64,000 nt of DNA from Brachionus rotundiformis (taxonomy: Eukaryota; Rotifera; Eurotatoria; Ploima; Brachionidae), in contig JAESIW010000137.1 of the NCBI GenBank assembly GCA_016802295.1, positions 1,293,318-1,357,317 on the forward strand. The letters are read 5' to 3'. Below, one piece after another: positions 24,781 to 37,449 of the stretch. Below the pieces are notes generated by a model, which worked only from the letters and a program-made list of their open reading frames with translations, had not been told where the DNA came from and did not search any database. Numbering within the stretch: position 1 is the first letter of the stretch; each line of letters starts with the position of its first letter. A program made the translations under genes and the position numbers.

Positions 24781-25928
24781 ATGTCAAATGTTTCGAATCC
24801 AAGTGATAATCAATCAGGCAAAAAGTTAACAATCTGTTTTTTTGGCATATTTTTTTCTTATTTTTTGTTTGGCATTATTCAAGAGTGGATGTAATCAATT
24901 TATTTTTAAATCAAAACTTATCTTAAGCATTCAAATTTTTTAAAAGAACCAGAACAGGCTATGGAGAATCAAACGAGCGCTTTACATTTACCTATTGCCT
25001 AGTATTTTTCCAATGTATAGCTAATACGATCTTCTCTAAATTAAGTAATTTAATAATTAATACATAAATTTCAAAATAAGAAATTAATTATTAGTTTTGT
25101 CTTATGATAAACCAAAAAACGACGGCTCTAACAAGTGGTTGTATCCAGTTTGTGCTTTGACGTACTTGGCAGCCATGTTGGCGAGCAATGAAGCCTTGCA
25201 ACATGTATCATATCCAACACAAGTGTTGGGAAAATCTATCAAGCCTGTTCCAGTAATGATTTTCGGTGTCTTGATAGCTCACAAGCGATATCACAAGGCC
25301 AAATACTTGGCAGTTTTAATGATTGTTCTTGGCATTGTCCTTTTCATGTACAAAGATAAAAAATCAAAGCCAATTGATGATCCTTTGCCAAATCATCCAT
25401 TCGCTCTTATTGGATTTGGAGAGCTCCTTTTGATAGTTTCGCTGGCAATGGACGGTCTCACGGGAGCAATTCAAGATAAAATAAATGGATCTCATCATCG
25501 TATTAATCCTCATACTATGATGTATTTTATGAATATATGGTCATGTTTTTATTTGTTTTTTACAATAATTTTGACTGGTGAGATTTTTGAGTTTGCCATG
25601 TTTGTTCAGAAATTTCCGAATGTTATAGTTAAGCTGATTTTGCTTAGTCTTCTCGGAGGCATTGGTCAAGTAAATTTATTAAGTATTAACGATTTTTAAA
25701 AATTTTCTAATCTTTCTTTTAAAGCACTTTATTTTCACAACAATTACAAATTTTGGTCCATTAAAGTGCTCAATTATTACCACTACACGAAAGTTTTTTA
25801 CCATCCTTGGATCAGTAATAATTTTCAACAATCCAATGTCTTCGAGACAGTGGCTTGGAAGTGTGCTTGTTTTTATTGGTTTAGCTTTGGATAGCAAATA
25901 TGGCAAGGAGATAAAGCAAAAAAGCTAA
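24781..25928 (+). CDS. SLC35B1: Solute carrier 35B1, ER nucleotide-sugar/ATP exchanger
   Basis: Exons 24781-24890, 24947-25044, 25095-25669 and 25725-25928 give 328 aa (human 322). Ten-helix nucleotide-sugar transporter fold of the ER membrane; the human protein is known as the ATP/ADP exchanger AXER or a HUT1-type UDP-Gal transporter. Family landmarks run in order: YFLFGIIQEWITRTGYG, SNEALQHVSYPTQVLGKS (the loop with the conserved Lys), KPVPVMIFGV, VLGIVLFMYKDKK, GELLLIVSLAMDGLTGAIQD, LTGEIFEF, then in the last exon TNFGPLKCSIITTTRKFFTI and WLGSVLVFIGLALDSKYGK. The C-terminus KQKS carries a lysine near the end like the dilysine ER-retrieval signal of the family. Introns are 50-56 nt. Internal splice phases all agree. 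Confidence 0.95.
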
Positions 25929-26599
25929 AGTGTTTGATTTTTTTGTTATAAAAATCAGAGTTTTAGAAAATTTTAATTAGAAAATACTTACAAGAATTAA
26001 TAAAAAATATTAATATTAAAAAAATTTTGCTAAGTCAATTAGAAAAAAAGTTCAATATAATTTGTTTAGTTTTTATTTTAAAATAAATGTTCGTTTTTGT
26101 TTTAATAATTAACTGTTTTAAATGAAATAAGAATTTTAATTATTCAAAATAAAAAATTTTGATAATAATCTTAATTTCATATACCTGCTAAAATATGTAA
26201 TATTTTTTTAATCAAGCAATTTTAATTGAAATAGATAAAACTTACAGTCACCTCATTTTTTAGCAACAGAATAATTAAATATCATTATAAAATTTAAAAA
26301 CTTTGATATCTTTGATATCTATCAAGTAAATAAAATATTATTTGAAAATAAATATTTTTCTTATCCGAATAAATTTGGCAATCGATTGACCGAAAAAACG
26401 TTTGATTTAATGAATTAACTTGTTTTAAAAAAAAATTAAATACAAATGAATTTTTATTTAACGAAGAAAGTTAATATCCTAACAAGATAAATTTGTTAAC
26501 AAAATTTTAAGCAAATAAATTAAGGTCACACAAAAAAAAGCGCTTTAAATTAAAAATTAATAAAAATTTTAAAAAATTTATTCAAATTTTAATTAAAAA
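25929..26599. other. AT-rich spacer
   Basis: 3' flank of SLC35B1 and upstream flank of the metalloprotease gene. No gene or repeat recognised. Confidence 0.45.
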
Positions 26600-28915
26600 A
26601 TGTTTTCCTTGATAAATCAACGCATTTCTTATGTAATTCTTTATCTAATTTTTATCTTGCCTCAATTGATATCATCAATTTATGATTCGAATAAAGATAA
26701 AGCTTCAGTAGAAGATTTTCAAATATCTGATTTAAAATTTTCTCCTTTGCCAGATTTATTTCCAGTATTTTTCAGTCTTAAATTTACCGCTTTCAACCAT
26801 AAATACTCAATTATTTTTGCTCAAAATTCTGAGATCATGCTAAATCTTAGTGATTATGAAAATTTTTGCCGTCATTACAAAAGTGTCTCTATAAAAGTGG
26901 ATAAAATAAACTCAACCAAATCTTCAAATTCCCAATACCAAGCCAACTGCATCCTAGTCCTCAATTCAATCACTTTTGACATATTAACTAAAAATCAGAC
27001 TTTTGACCGAGAAAATCCGCCTGGCAACGATTTTACTCGAGTCTTTCATTTAATTCTGCATATTCGAAAAAATAAGCTAAATCATGGCAAAGAATTGTGG
27101 ATTAAGGTTGACTTGGAAAAAGCAAATTTTAATGGTGGAGCCTATCAAGTGACCCGAACATGGATCAACAAGAAAAATAAAAAATATGAACACAGAATTA
27201 AACGATCCTCGAAAACTAAACTAATAGTCGAGTCTTGTGTCCTAATAGATTATTCAGTCTATAAATTATTTGAAAATTTCTTGCTATCTTATGATATTAA
27301 TTATATAAAAATGTTTCTAGAATTAAAATTTTCTCAAATTATTCTCCTTGTGGACAATATATACCAAAATATAAATAATGATCTATTGGAGATAAAAATC
27401 GAATTTTTAAATCTATTCATAAATGTGATAAATGATTTTGATTATTCTACATTGATTGACGACTCAGGTCTTTTTTTAAAAAAGGTAACAGATAGAACTG
27501 TTCTAAAAGAGCCAGAAAAATATAAACCATGTGATCATTTATTTTTTGTTCATTCAATTAAATTCAAAGGAGTAATAGGTTTTGCAAGAAAAGGTAAAAT
27601 TTGCTCTGAAGATCGAATATCATCTATTCTCTATGGTACAAATCATTTTCTAGAAACAGTAATGGCACATGAATTGGCTCATAATCTTGGCTTAGATCAT
27701 GATGATGTAAATGTTATTTTTCCGGATGGCAAAAAGAGGATCTGCATTGATAAAACCTATTTAATGTCCAGAAGAACCGGATTTAGAGAATCATTCTACC
27801 AATTTTCAAATTGTTCTTCCCAATCTTTTACCAACAGTCTATTATCGCCTGAAAATAAGACACTTTTCTATTTTTATAAATGCTTAATTGAAAATAACCC
27901 AAACAAGTGGATAAATAATTATAAAATAGAGTCTTTTAAAAAAATGCCTGGTCAATTTTTTTCCATGACCGATCAGTGTAGATATTTTTTAAATTTTTCT
28001 GAGTCTTATTATTGTAGAAGCAACATAATTAATTGTGGTACGCTGTTTTGCTACGACAGGAACCGAGAGTGTCAACAAGTAAAAACGGTGCTTTTAGATG
28101 GTACACCTTGTATAGAAAATAAAACTTGTGTGAGAGGTCAATGTGTTCTAAACAGCGAAATAAATCATTTGGTCTGGAGATGGAATACCAAGAGGATGCC
28201 AAGTCATTTGGAAAATGGAATTGTAAATTTGAGAAATTACTGTCCTGGCGGAGCTTCATTGGAAAAATATGCTTTTAACAACAAAGTTAAGGATTTTGAT
28301 AATCAATATACTAAGCCTTGTAGCGAATTAATTTACGGAAATTATCAACTTTTTAATAGATCAATTGCCCGACTGAATCTGTATCTGAGAACCATATGCT
28401 GTGAAGCTTTTTTAAAATCAAGAAAACAAATTTGTGGTGGACCAAGATACGAATGTATTTTGCCACCATGCGAAAGGTATAAAAAAAATCCCTGTTTTAA
28501 CAATGGAAGATGCAGAAATTTCAAATCAAATCTTCATCCGAGTAATCTATCATTCGAATGTGTTTGTCCGAAAGGCTTTAAGGGTATTACTTTATCAAAT
28601 TGAAATTAACTAATTAAACTATTGAAAAAAAATTTAAAAAAAGGTCCTCTTTGTTTGGACTTGGATCCTTGTGCCTTAGATCCATGTAATGAAGGAGAAA
28701 TATGTGTGACTTTTGGTGATCAAGCTTATCACACCTGTTTGTGTCCGCGCGATAGGGAAAAATTTTATAATTGCCATGCCAAACTAGTTTATCTCAATGG
28801 TTCGATTCAATTTATATCTCAACCACGAAGTCGGTATATTCTAAATATTTTGATTTTTTCCCTGATAATATTACCATCATTTATATATTTTTTTTTCAAG
28901 ATTTTAGTTAAATAA
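26600..28915 (+). CDS. Membrane-anchored ADAMTS-like metalloprotease with EGF domains
   Basis: Exons 26600-28583 and 28644-28915, with a 60-nt intron inside an EGF-like domain, give 751 aa. Order of parts: signal peptide (about 1-26), propeptide ending at a furin-like RIKR (199-202), and an M12B zinc protease domain with HELAHNLGLDHD (357-368; three His ligands and catalytic Glu) and a Met-turn at TYLMS (about 386-390). Next is an ADAMTS-type disintegrin/Cys-rich part: MPGQFFSMTDQCRYF, C..LFCYD...CQ, LLDGTPC...CVRGQCV. Two EGF-like modules follow (NPCFNNGRC...CVCPKGFKGPLC and DPCALDPCNEGE...CLCPRD), then a C-terminal hydrophobic helix (ILNILIFSLIILPSFIYFFF) with a tiny KILVK tail. No thrombospondin type-1 repeat is visible. 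The stop codon overlaps an AATAAA. Confidence 0.85.
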
Positions 28916-29395
28916 AATTTGAAATAATCAAAGCAGTGTTTCATTTTAACTATAACATATTTATAATTGAAAACTTAACCAAAAATTTTATATTTTACTT
29001 TTCACTTTTTATTGAAAAAATAGCCAAAGTTTTCAAGACAATATCTAAATGATTAATAAAAAATCATTATTTTTCTATTTAAAAATAATTTTTAAAATTA
29101 TAATAATTTTTGATCTTAAATTTGATAAGATTTGTTTAAAAAATCAAATTTGGATTTTAAATTTTTCATCTTAAAAAAGTATATAAATCAATATAATATA
29201 TTTAATCTTAATTAAAACAAATTATAATTGCTGGTTCAAAAAAAATTTACTATTATTTTAAAAATCGTTTAAAATTTTCTCTTTTTTTTGCTTAAATTGG
29301 ATGTGTACGTATTGCAGATCATGTGATCTAGAAAATTATGATTTAAATAATTATTAAAAGTTTTACAATTGAAATTTTGTTTTTAAAAATTAAAA
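28916..29395. other. AT-rich spacer
   Basis: Between the metalloprotease gene and the reductase gene, both on +. Nothing recognised beyond likely promoter sequence. Confidence 0.45.
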
Positions 29396-30563
29396 ATGAA
29401 TTCCAACGAATTTTCCATTACTGATACAGACTTAATACTGGTTACTGGTGCTAGTGGTTATATAGCAACACATATAGTTAAACAGCTTTTAGAACTTGGC
29501 TATCGTGTGCGTGGAACAGTTCGTAGTCTTAAGGATGAAAATAAAGTCCAGCCTTTGAAAACATTGGTTTCGAATCCAAAGCATGAACTTGAACTGTGTG
29601 AAGCCGACTTATTAAATGAAGATAGTTGGCTTCCAGCTGTCCAAGACTGTACATATGTTTTGCATACAGCATCACCTTTTCCGAACAAAGCTCCAAAAGA
29701 TGAAAATGAAATAATCAACCCAGCTGTAAATGGAACATTAAGTGTTCTTAGAGCGTGTATCCAACCTGGTTCAAAAGTTAAAAAAGTTGTTTTGACAAGT
29801 TCTGTAGCTGCTGTAGCTGGCGATAATTTTAGACATTTGTATACTTATACAGAGGACGATTGGCCAGAATTGCATGATCAACAAGCTTATACAAAAAGTA
29901 AAATAATGGCTGAAAAGGCAGCATGGGATTTTATGAAAGAAAAAAATCCAAGTTTTGCTTTGACAACCATTAATCCAGGATATGTGATGGTTTTTTGAAA
30001 AATTATTTATATATTCTTAATGTTTACCTTACTTTATTTTTAAGGGACCTTTATTACACAATGTACCATGTACATCAATAGAGATTGTAAAAAAACTTCT
30101 AATGAGAGAAACTCCAGTTTTGGCTGATATTTATATGCCAGCTTGTGATGTACGAGATGTCGCCAAAGCTCACATAAATGCCATGATGAAACCAGAAGCT
30201 AATTCCCAGCGTCACATAGTTGTAAGTACTGTTGAAAGTACTTCGTTAAGAGATTGGGCCTTGATTCTTGATCAAGAGTTTGCTTCAAAAGGATATAAAG
30301 TACCAACTAAAGTTGCGCCTAATTTTATGGTCAAAATAATATCGCTTTTTGATGCTCAAGTCAATTTGGTAAGTTTAGAATTATTTATATAAGAATTAAT
30401 ATCATTTAATCATAAGGTGAAAAAATTATTAAAAATTAAATCAAGTTTTAATAATTCAAGAATGGTTAATGTTTTAAATATTAAACCAACTGAGTTAAAA
30501 GCAACATTAATTGATATGGCATACAGTTTAATTGACAAGGAAATTATAGCTAAAAAGTTTTGA
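29396..30563 (+). CDS. NAD(P)-dependent reductase, dihydroflavonol-4-reductase-like (extended SDR)
   Basis: Exons 29396-29989, 30045-30368 and 30417-30563 give 354 aa. N-terminal Rossmann motif LVTGASGYIATHIVKQLL, then RGTVRS (the Arg typical of NADP preference), DLL followed by VLHTASPFP, the SSVAAV serine stretch, and the catalytic YTKSK (YxxxK). A NPGYVMGPLLH block follows, spanning the first splice site, then the C-terminal substrate domain with DVRDVAKAHINAM. This is the DFR / cinnamoyl-CoA reductase / yeast methylglyoxal-reductase branch of extended SDRs, widespread in eukaryotes. The physiological substrate (an aldehyde or ketone) cannot be told. The 55- and 48-nt introns are typical of this window, and there is no sign of recent transfer. 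Confidence 0.9.
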
Positions 30564-31224
30564 AATAATTTTATTTTTTATGATTATTTTTTTTTTTTCA
30601 ATTTTAAAAATTCAATTATTTGATAAAATAGAATAAATTTCATAATTGTTTTTAAAAATCAATTAAATAATTTTTTGTCTTAACTCGCTTTTTTCATAAT
30701 AGAATTTTATAATGGATCTTAGTATATTCTTAGAAATATGATTTTTGAATTTAAAAACTTAATTTAAATATTCTAATTAATTAATTATTGACAAGAATTA
30801 TAATATGAATATTTGAATCAATTTAAATGATTTTAGAATTCATATGAAAAATTATAGACATATCATTTGAATTTTTTTTTCAAATTTTTAACTGCTTGTA
30901 AATCTTTTGTTCTTATCTTTTTTAGCTTTATTTTTTTCGTAAAAATAAGTTAAAAAATAATATAACTTTTATTTTCTCAATTTAAACAAAAATAAATCTT
31001 GATCGTAGGCAAAATAGTCTTAATTTTGATGAAACAATTACAAAGTTTTTTTTTAAACATTTATTTAAGCACCCCCTTAAATGGCTTTTTTTATCAGCCT
31101 TTAATTTAATTAGTTATTATTTTCAAATAATTTCAATGCTTGTTAGAAATTTTTTGATGAAAATAATTTTTACGAAAAATTAAACAAATCGAATTATTGT
31201 TTGACTGGCAAATTTATCTGTAAC
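30564..31224. other. Convergent 3' spacer
   Basis: The 3' flanks of the reductase (+) and CSDE1 (-) face each other. AT-rich; no gene recognised. Confidence 0.5.
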
Positions 31225-34200
31225 TTATTGATTTGATAAATTTTCATTTGGAATTGAACCAGGAAGTCGTTCTATGAGCTTTTTAGCAAATGACTTGGCT
31301 TTTTCGTCAGGATTAATTGGTCCTCGGATTAATACAAATTGTTTTCCGCTTTGATTATCAATATTTGCTAATTTAAGTTTTGTCACAAGTCTTTCTGGTC
31401 TTTGCTCACTTTGGTTCTCTTTCTTCACAATTGTTGAACCAGAGCCTACTTTTTTGATTTTTGTGGCTGATAATTTTCCACTTCTGTTTGACAGCTGAAA
31501 TTCTACCTCGTCGCCGGCCTTCAGGTCAACGCTCTCATGCTTTTTCGATTCCAAGTCACTTACATGGAAAAAAAGCATCTTTAAATCATTACCACTTGCA
31601 TATTCTATATAACCACAGTGACCTTTAAGACTTTCAACTCTTCCTTTTTTTAATTCCTTAGTCTTGGGCTGTTTTTCGACTCTTTCAGCTTGGTCTGTTG
31701 AAACAGGTTGAACTAACACGATATTGAATGCCTTTTTATTTCCATCTGGACATTCAATTAACTGAAATGACACAATGTCACCTAGTTGAAGAGATACTTT
31801 TTTGTCTACTAAACTAAATAAACCAAATTGGTAGTTGGGTTCTTTTTTGTCAGATTCAGAAAGCACTTGAATTCTACCAAAATATTCTCCTGATTGTTCG
31901 GATGATTGGTTGTGAGATCTTAGAACATGGACTATTTTACCTTTAAAACTTCCAGCCAACGGTAGCTTTTGTATTAAATTAAATTAGTTAAAAAATTTTT
32001 CTCTCTAATTCTTTAAAATTCTCAATTACCTTGGACAATCGCGGTGATTTATCAGAAACTTTGGTGACATTTTCAGCAGCTAATTTTTGCTTATTTTTTT
32101 TATTAACTGTAAATTCCACCATGTCTCCAACACTTAACTCATTTAAATTGTCCATAAAAGAGCTGTAGTGAAAAAAAATGTCTCGTAGAGTCTTGGAATG
32201 CTTGTATGCATCGTCAAATATGTTTACTTCAATAAAACCGTAGTTATCTTTAAGCATGGTTACAAAACCTGTTTGTTTTTTCTGTTCAGTGAGTGAAATA
32301 TTAGTGGCAAATTGTTGACCATTTGAGATAGTGAACTGAATCTTATCACCTTTATTAAACACATTCTTTTTTTTGCTATCAGATTCTACCAACTGATAAC
32401 TAATTGTTTCAATCTTGTTAGGACTAATCTCGAACTTAATGGAACCAGAATCGTTTTGATTAGCTTCTTTTTCAATCCAGCCATTATAAACTTGGTTGAC
32501 TTCAAATTTAGGATTTTTTCTTAATTTGGTTACTCGAATAGCTTTTAGTCCATTGGCAAATATTTGGTCTCTTGGACATTGAATAACACTAAACTCTAGC
32601 ATGTCTCCAATTTCAAAATTTATTTTATTGATGCTGTAAGTGACCGAGTCTGTGGCCAGCTTGACAAAATTTATTATTTCATTAGTTGAAAAATAGATTA
32701 GATCATCTCGGTCAGAATGTTTTATTGCGCCATGTTTGTTGGTAATTTTGACAAGTATGCCAGTCTGTCGACACTCATTTGTATTGGCACAATTGTCAGT
32801 CAGACTATATTCTTCGATTAGAGTCAATTGAGTGGCTCGCTGGTTTGGTAATTTATTGGATTTTCGTTTATCCGTGGCAATTCTGAACTGAACAAAATCC
32901 CCTTCCAAAAATGTATACTCACTTGCACCAGTAATTCTGTCACGATCAGTAAAAGTGAGTTCGACCAAATTTTGGCTATTATTACCATCATAAATGAGTT
33001 TGCCAGTTGAGTTGTAAACTGGAGGTGCTGTTATTCTGCCAATGAACACAGTTCGACTCAGTTCATCAAAGCAAACTGATCCATCCTCAATATTTTTGAT
33101 ATTGACAGCGATTTCTTTTCCATATCGGTCCTGAATCTCGAACTCAACGCTGGATCCTATGCGAAGCTCGCCGATTGGAATGTCTCCTTTATAGTCGGTA
33201 AAGTGAAAAAATGTCTCTTTGACTTGATCCTCGCGGTCTATCTTGCCAAACGAGTCCTTCATCCAGCTGATGATACCTCGATACTTTTGTCCAGTTTGTG
33301 CCCGAGTGACTTGAGTATTGAATTGGTCTAGAAGCTCGACCTTGCTGGCATAAAATGATATCATGTTGTTTATGGATCGTTGGCTTATACTGAATTTAAC
33401 CCGATCACCAGGACGAAGTTGGATACTTGGATGAACTAAATCGCTTAGCTGATAAGGTATAAAAAACGACTCACCGTTTCGTTGATAAGATATTCGACCC
33501 TCTGCATTCTTTAGAATAAAAATATTTTAATTTTTTTATCTATTATAAATTTTTTTTAACTCAATTTTAATTTTTATGAATAAAATATATTTCATTTAAA
33601 AAATTTAATTAAAATTTTTAATTTTTTTTATCTAATAATCAAATAATAATATCCAAAGTTTAATAGTGATGTAGGAAAAAATTAATTCTGGAGTAACAAA
33701 TCACTATACCACAGGAACTACTACTACTAGTAATAGTTGTTGAAAAAGTAATGTCAACCATTTTTGTATCGCTATCTGGAAATAATTTTTCAATTTTAAA
33801 TTCATAAAAATTATCATTTCATAATAAAATATGAAATTGCTAAATTTAATTCATTTTTTTTTAATTTTTGATTGTGCGAATTAAATTTTAAAAAAAAATT
33901 ACATAAGGATTTTGATGTTGGTTTGCTGCTATGGCTATAGTTCCTTCATTGTACTCGGAGCCAAGAGCTTTAAAGTCTGGTAAAGAGCTTGACTGGTGTA
34001 TACCTGATAATTTTGCCATACGCAACAAATTATTCTGCTGATTTAAATTGGACTGGTCAAAAAAATTCTCTTTGTTAAGCAAATTTAAAGCATTGTTAAA
34101 ATTTTGGCTATTTTGGACTTGCTGCTGAATTTTGAACTTTTTCAATTCGTTCAAAAGATTCTCATAGTTCGATTGTTGCTGATTGAAGACCTGATTTTGG

Positions 34201-34811
34201 GCAACCAGCAGATCCTTAAGGTTCACTTGATTGCTTATTCTGGGATCATTTGGGGATATTTTCACTAAATTGACGGCAATTGGTTTATTATTTTTGTCAA
34301 TAGACTCATTAAATTCAACAAATTCGCCAATTTTGAGCCCAGATAAATGGTTATTGAACTGAAAATAGAGACCTGTGTCGCGGTTTAAGCATCTAATTAG
34401 ACCATAACCATTCATTATTTTCTCAATCACACCAATTTCTTTCTGATTTAAATTTTGGTTCATTCTATTGACAAATTGGTTCTGATTTTTGTGAGCTAGT
34501 AGCTCGTTTAAGTTGTGTAATGTGTTCATGTTGCTCGTGCCAGCTTGACCATGTCCCATCAGATCATTTAGGTTAATCTGGCGCTTTTCAGAAGACTGTA
34601 CTCCTGCTATTTTACCATCCTGTGCCAGTATACTACCTTTGGATAATTCGTCTTGAAGTTTCTTTTAAAAGGATTAAAAATTGCCTAGATCTTTCATTTT
34701 TCTTACCTTCCACAAAGCATTTTCAATCTGTCCACTAGTCATTTCCTTATTCAGAGCACCAGGATTGATTGATTCTAATAAATTACTGTTTATCAAGTTT
34801 GAGTCTGATTT
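31225..34811 (-). CDS. CSDE1: Cold-shock-domain protein E1 / UNR (5' start unresolved)
   Basis: A cytoplasmic RNA-binding translational regulator built from repeated cold-shock domains. Confident exons: 34811-34707, 34661-33903, 33508-32030 and 31965-31225, all phase 0, encoding about 1027 aa before any missing N-terminus. Clear CSDs: GVIEKIMNGYGLIRC (first), GIISWMKDSFGKIDREDQV...FFHFTDYKGD, FVTMLKDNYGFIEVN...FFHYSSF, and VESLKGHCGYIEYA...LFFHVSDLE (last). Non-canonical CSDs lie between, as in human UNR (798 aa). The C-terminal RLVTKLKLANIDNQ and VLIRGPINPD match the conserved UNR end. An inserted Gln/Asn-rich linker lengthens the N-terminal part. The first exon listed has no in-frame ATG upstream. 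Either translation starts at the ATG at 34742, or another 5' exon exists upstream of the AG at 34813-34812. Confidence 0.9.
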
Positions 34812-36189
34812 CTTTTTTTTTTTATTTACAATACAATCAATAGTATGGAAAACAAAATAAAATAAAACTTAATAACAAAAAGATCACTATTAAAACAAAC
34901 TGTTTGTACAATAAAAATTGAGCTTTTCTTGGTTAAATGAACTTAATAAATAAATGGAAATAATTGATGATTTTTACTTCTTCACAAAAATATACGAGTG
35001 CTTGCAACTAAATATTTAAAAAATCTAAAAATAAAATAAAAATAAAACTCAAGGTATGTGATTAAAATGGTAAATTTTTTATTTTTGAAAATTATTATAT
35101 TGCTCAATTATGGATAGCTCTCAATAAATATGGCGGGAGCTTTCAATTTAGCTGTAATCTAAATAGGAATTATTGGCTCTTCTCGTTCGCCATTTGAGTA
35201 TATTTAAATCTTAAGACTACCACTTGTATTCGCTTATACTTGTGCTTAATTAAACGCCACAAGTCTTTATTTTAGGAAATTTTAGTTTTATATGTAATGA
35301 AAAAAGAATAGTTGAGTTGCTTTGCTTATCTAAATTATAATAAAATATAAATTTGCTTTATAACTTGTTGTGAAATATAAAAAAATATTAAATTGCATTA
35401 TTTTGTTGCTTTTAATTTAAGAAAAAGAAAGTATTATTTGCAAAATAATTTATTTTCATTATTAAATTAAAACCCAGCACCTTTCAATATTTTTATCCTT
35501 TGATAACAAATTTTAATTAATTATCTAATCAATTCTGTCATTTAACTTTAAAAAAAAATTCAAAATTTTTTATCAGTTGGTTTATTGATAGCAAGACTTG
35601 GTTTTGGAAGATGAAACCCGTATGAAAATACTGCTCTTAGCAAAAAGTGGAAATTTTTTTGAATTAACAAGTTTGAAATTTAAAATAAATTGAAAATAAA
35701 AAATAGGTTTAATTATTAATTGTTAAAGCCTTAAACTTTTTTATTCTATAAACTCTATTACATTAAAATTGTTTCATTATTAAAATAATCATGATTAAAT
35801 TTATAAAAGTTAAATTTTTTAATACGCAGGGCCTATATACCTAATACTAAATTATAGAAGATGAATTTTCCTAAATTAGAGTTTAAAAATTTTCTAATAT
35901 AAGTTTTTCTTCTTTCTAAATGGAACATTTTTCACGAATGAATCAATAGCCATATAATTTCGGGAATAAACACATGCTATCTGCGTCAAAAGCTAAATCT
36001 TTTCGTGGTAAAAAAACAGGTGTATGAATACCCAAAAAAATAATACTTCAGAAATATTTTTTTTCTAATATGAAAAATATCAAATAAAGAAACCGATTGA
36101 TACTTTCTTATACCAAAATAAGCGTTTGATTCTAAATGAGGGTTCTAAATGTATCATACACAACATGATCAAAATGAAAGAAAAATTTA
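34812..36189. other. CSDE1 upstream region, non-coding
   Basis: AT-rich with a somewhat GC-richer patch at about 35100-35260, probably CSDE1 promoter or 5' UTR (- strand). I could not find a convincing first coding exon here: the ATG near 35190 (- strand) opens only a 7-codon frame. Confidence 0.4.
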
Positions 36190-36700
36190 TTTGATATAAA
36201 AAAATATCGTTTTTATCAGTGATAAAAACCATAAATTTACCACAAAAAAGGACACCTATTTGCATCTAAATATGATCATAATGCTTCTTTTTTTTAACAA
36301 TAAGCTTTTTGGTAAAGTTAACATTTGATATTTGAATATTATAGGTTTACCATTTCTGCTAAAAACTTTCGTAATCAAATGGTCTGTCCAATAAATGTAG
36401 TTTGTCAATTCCATATTTTGAAAAATTATAATGTTGATCTTAAATTTATTGTATATTTTTAATGGTAGATCAAAAAATATATATTATTTTAATATTCCTG
36501 GTGATAATAACCATACACAATAAGAGGGACACTCATTGGCATCTGAATATTAAATATAATACTTGAATACATCTAATCCTTTGTACCAAAATTATTCAAA
36601 TGCTTATCACCAGAATAAGGCCTTTTACTCCAACAATAGCTTATTATGACATTTTTGGTTAAGATAAAAAGCTAACATTTGATTTTCGAACATCATTTAA
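36190..36700. repeat. Two diverged direct repeat units, the second containing a T-box exon copy
   Basis: Unit 1 (about 36190-36357) and unit 2 (about 36465-36700) share the ordered strings GTGATAA.AACCATA, GGACAC...TTGGCATCT or TTTGCATCT, and AACATTTGAT, at similar spacing. Unit 2 is longer because it contains 36561-36617, a 57-nt segment identical to T-box coding DNA. Divergence between the units is high, so the repeat call is moderate. Confidence 0.5.
36561..36617 (+). repeat. 57-bp exact duplicate of T-box coding sequence
   Basis: All 57 bases are identical to 40133-40189 in the T-box gene, where they encode residues about 199-218 (LNTSNPLYQNYSNAYHQN region). Same orientation. Identity stops abruptly on both sides (t/a before, a/g after). 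In non-coding DNA 3.6 kb upstream of the source. Confidence 0.97.
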
Positions 36701-37449
36701 TTTTAAATTAATTAATTTCAAATTTATTTTAATTAGAGCCAGATGTTTAACATAATACTACTTCATTTTCATTTGTGTGTGAACCAGTATCATCAGAAAC
36801 AGTGAATTTTTGTGAAATGAAAAAAAACCACAAGGATTTAATAAAATTAAATTATGAATAATGAAAAATAGATTATATTAAAATATCTTTAATTCTCAAA
36901 TTTTAATCTAATAACATTATAGTTAAATTTTTTATTTGTTTTAGCAAAATTGTTTAAAATCATTCCGAGTTATTTCTGAACAAACTCTAAATTTAAAATA
37001 AAAATATTATTTCATAACAAATACCTTTATTTAAATTTACCAAGACAAAATCAAGGCAAAACTTTTTTGACTTAAAAGATCTTAAGCATTTTTATTGTAG
37101 AGGTAGTTGTTGTATAGTTAAGCTTATCATAACTTACCTAGGTTCAATAATGGGACAATGTCTTCTCTGTTTTTATTTTATGATTATTCCTTGACTTGAC
37201 AGAAATAAATTGTTCAGATATGCTGTTCCAATTTGATATCGTCTTATAGAAAATTCTATTTAATTGGTATTTTATTATTTAATTGGTATATAATTTTATT
37301 TATAATATTATCTTTAATTTTTAATCATTAATATTTTATATCCTCTTTTTTAAAATCAGCATATTAAATATATATCTCACTCATAAGGTCATTATTCGAC
37401 TACTGTTTTATAATACTACATACAGGTACCCAGAAGATAAAAGCCAAAA
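36701..37449. other. AT-rich non-coding stretch
   Basis: No frame, repeat or motif recognised. Confidence 0.4.
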
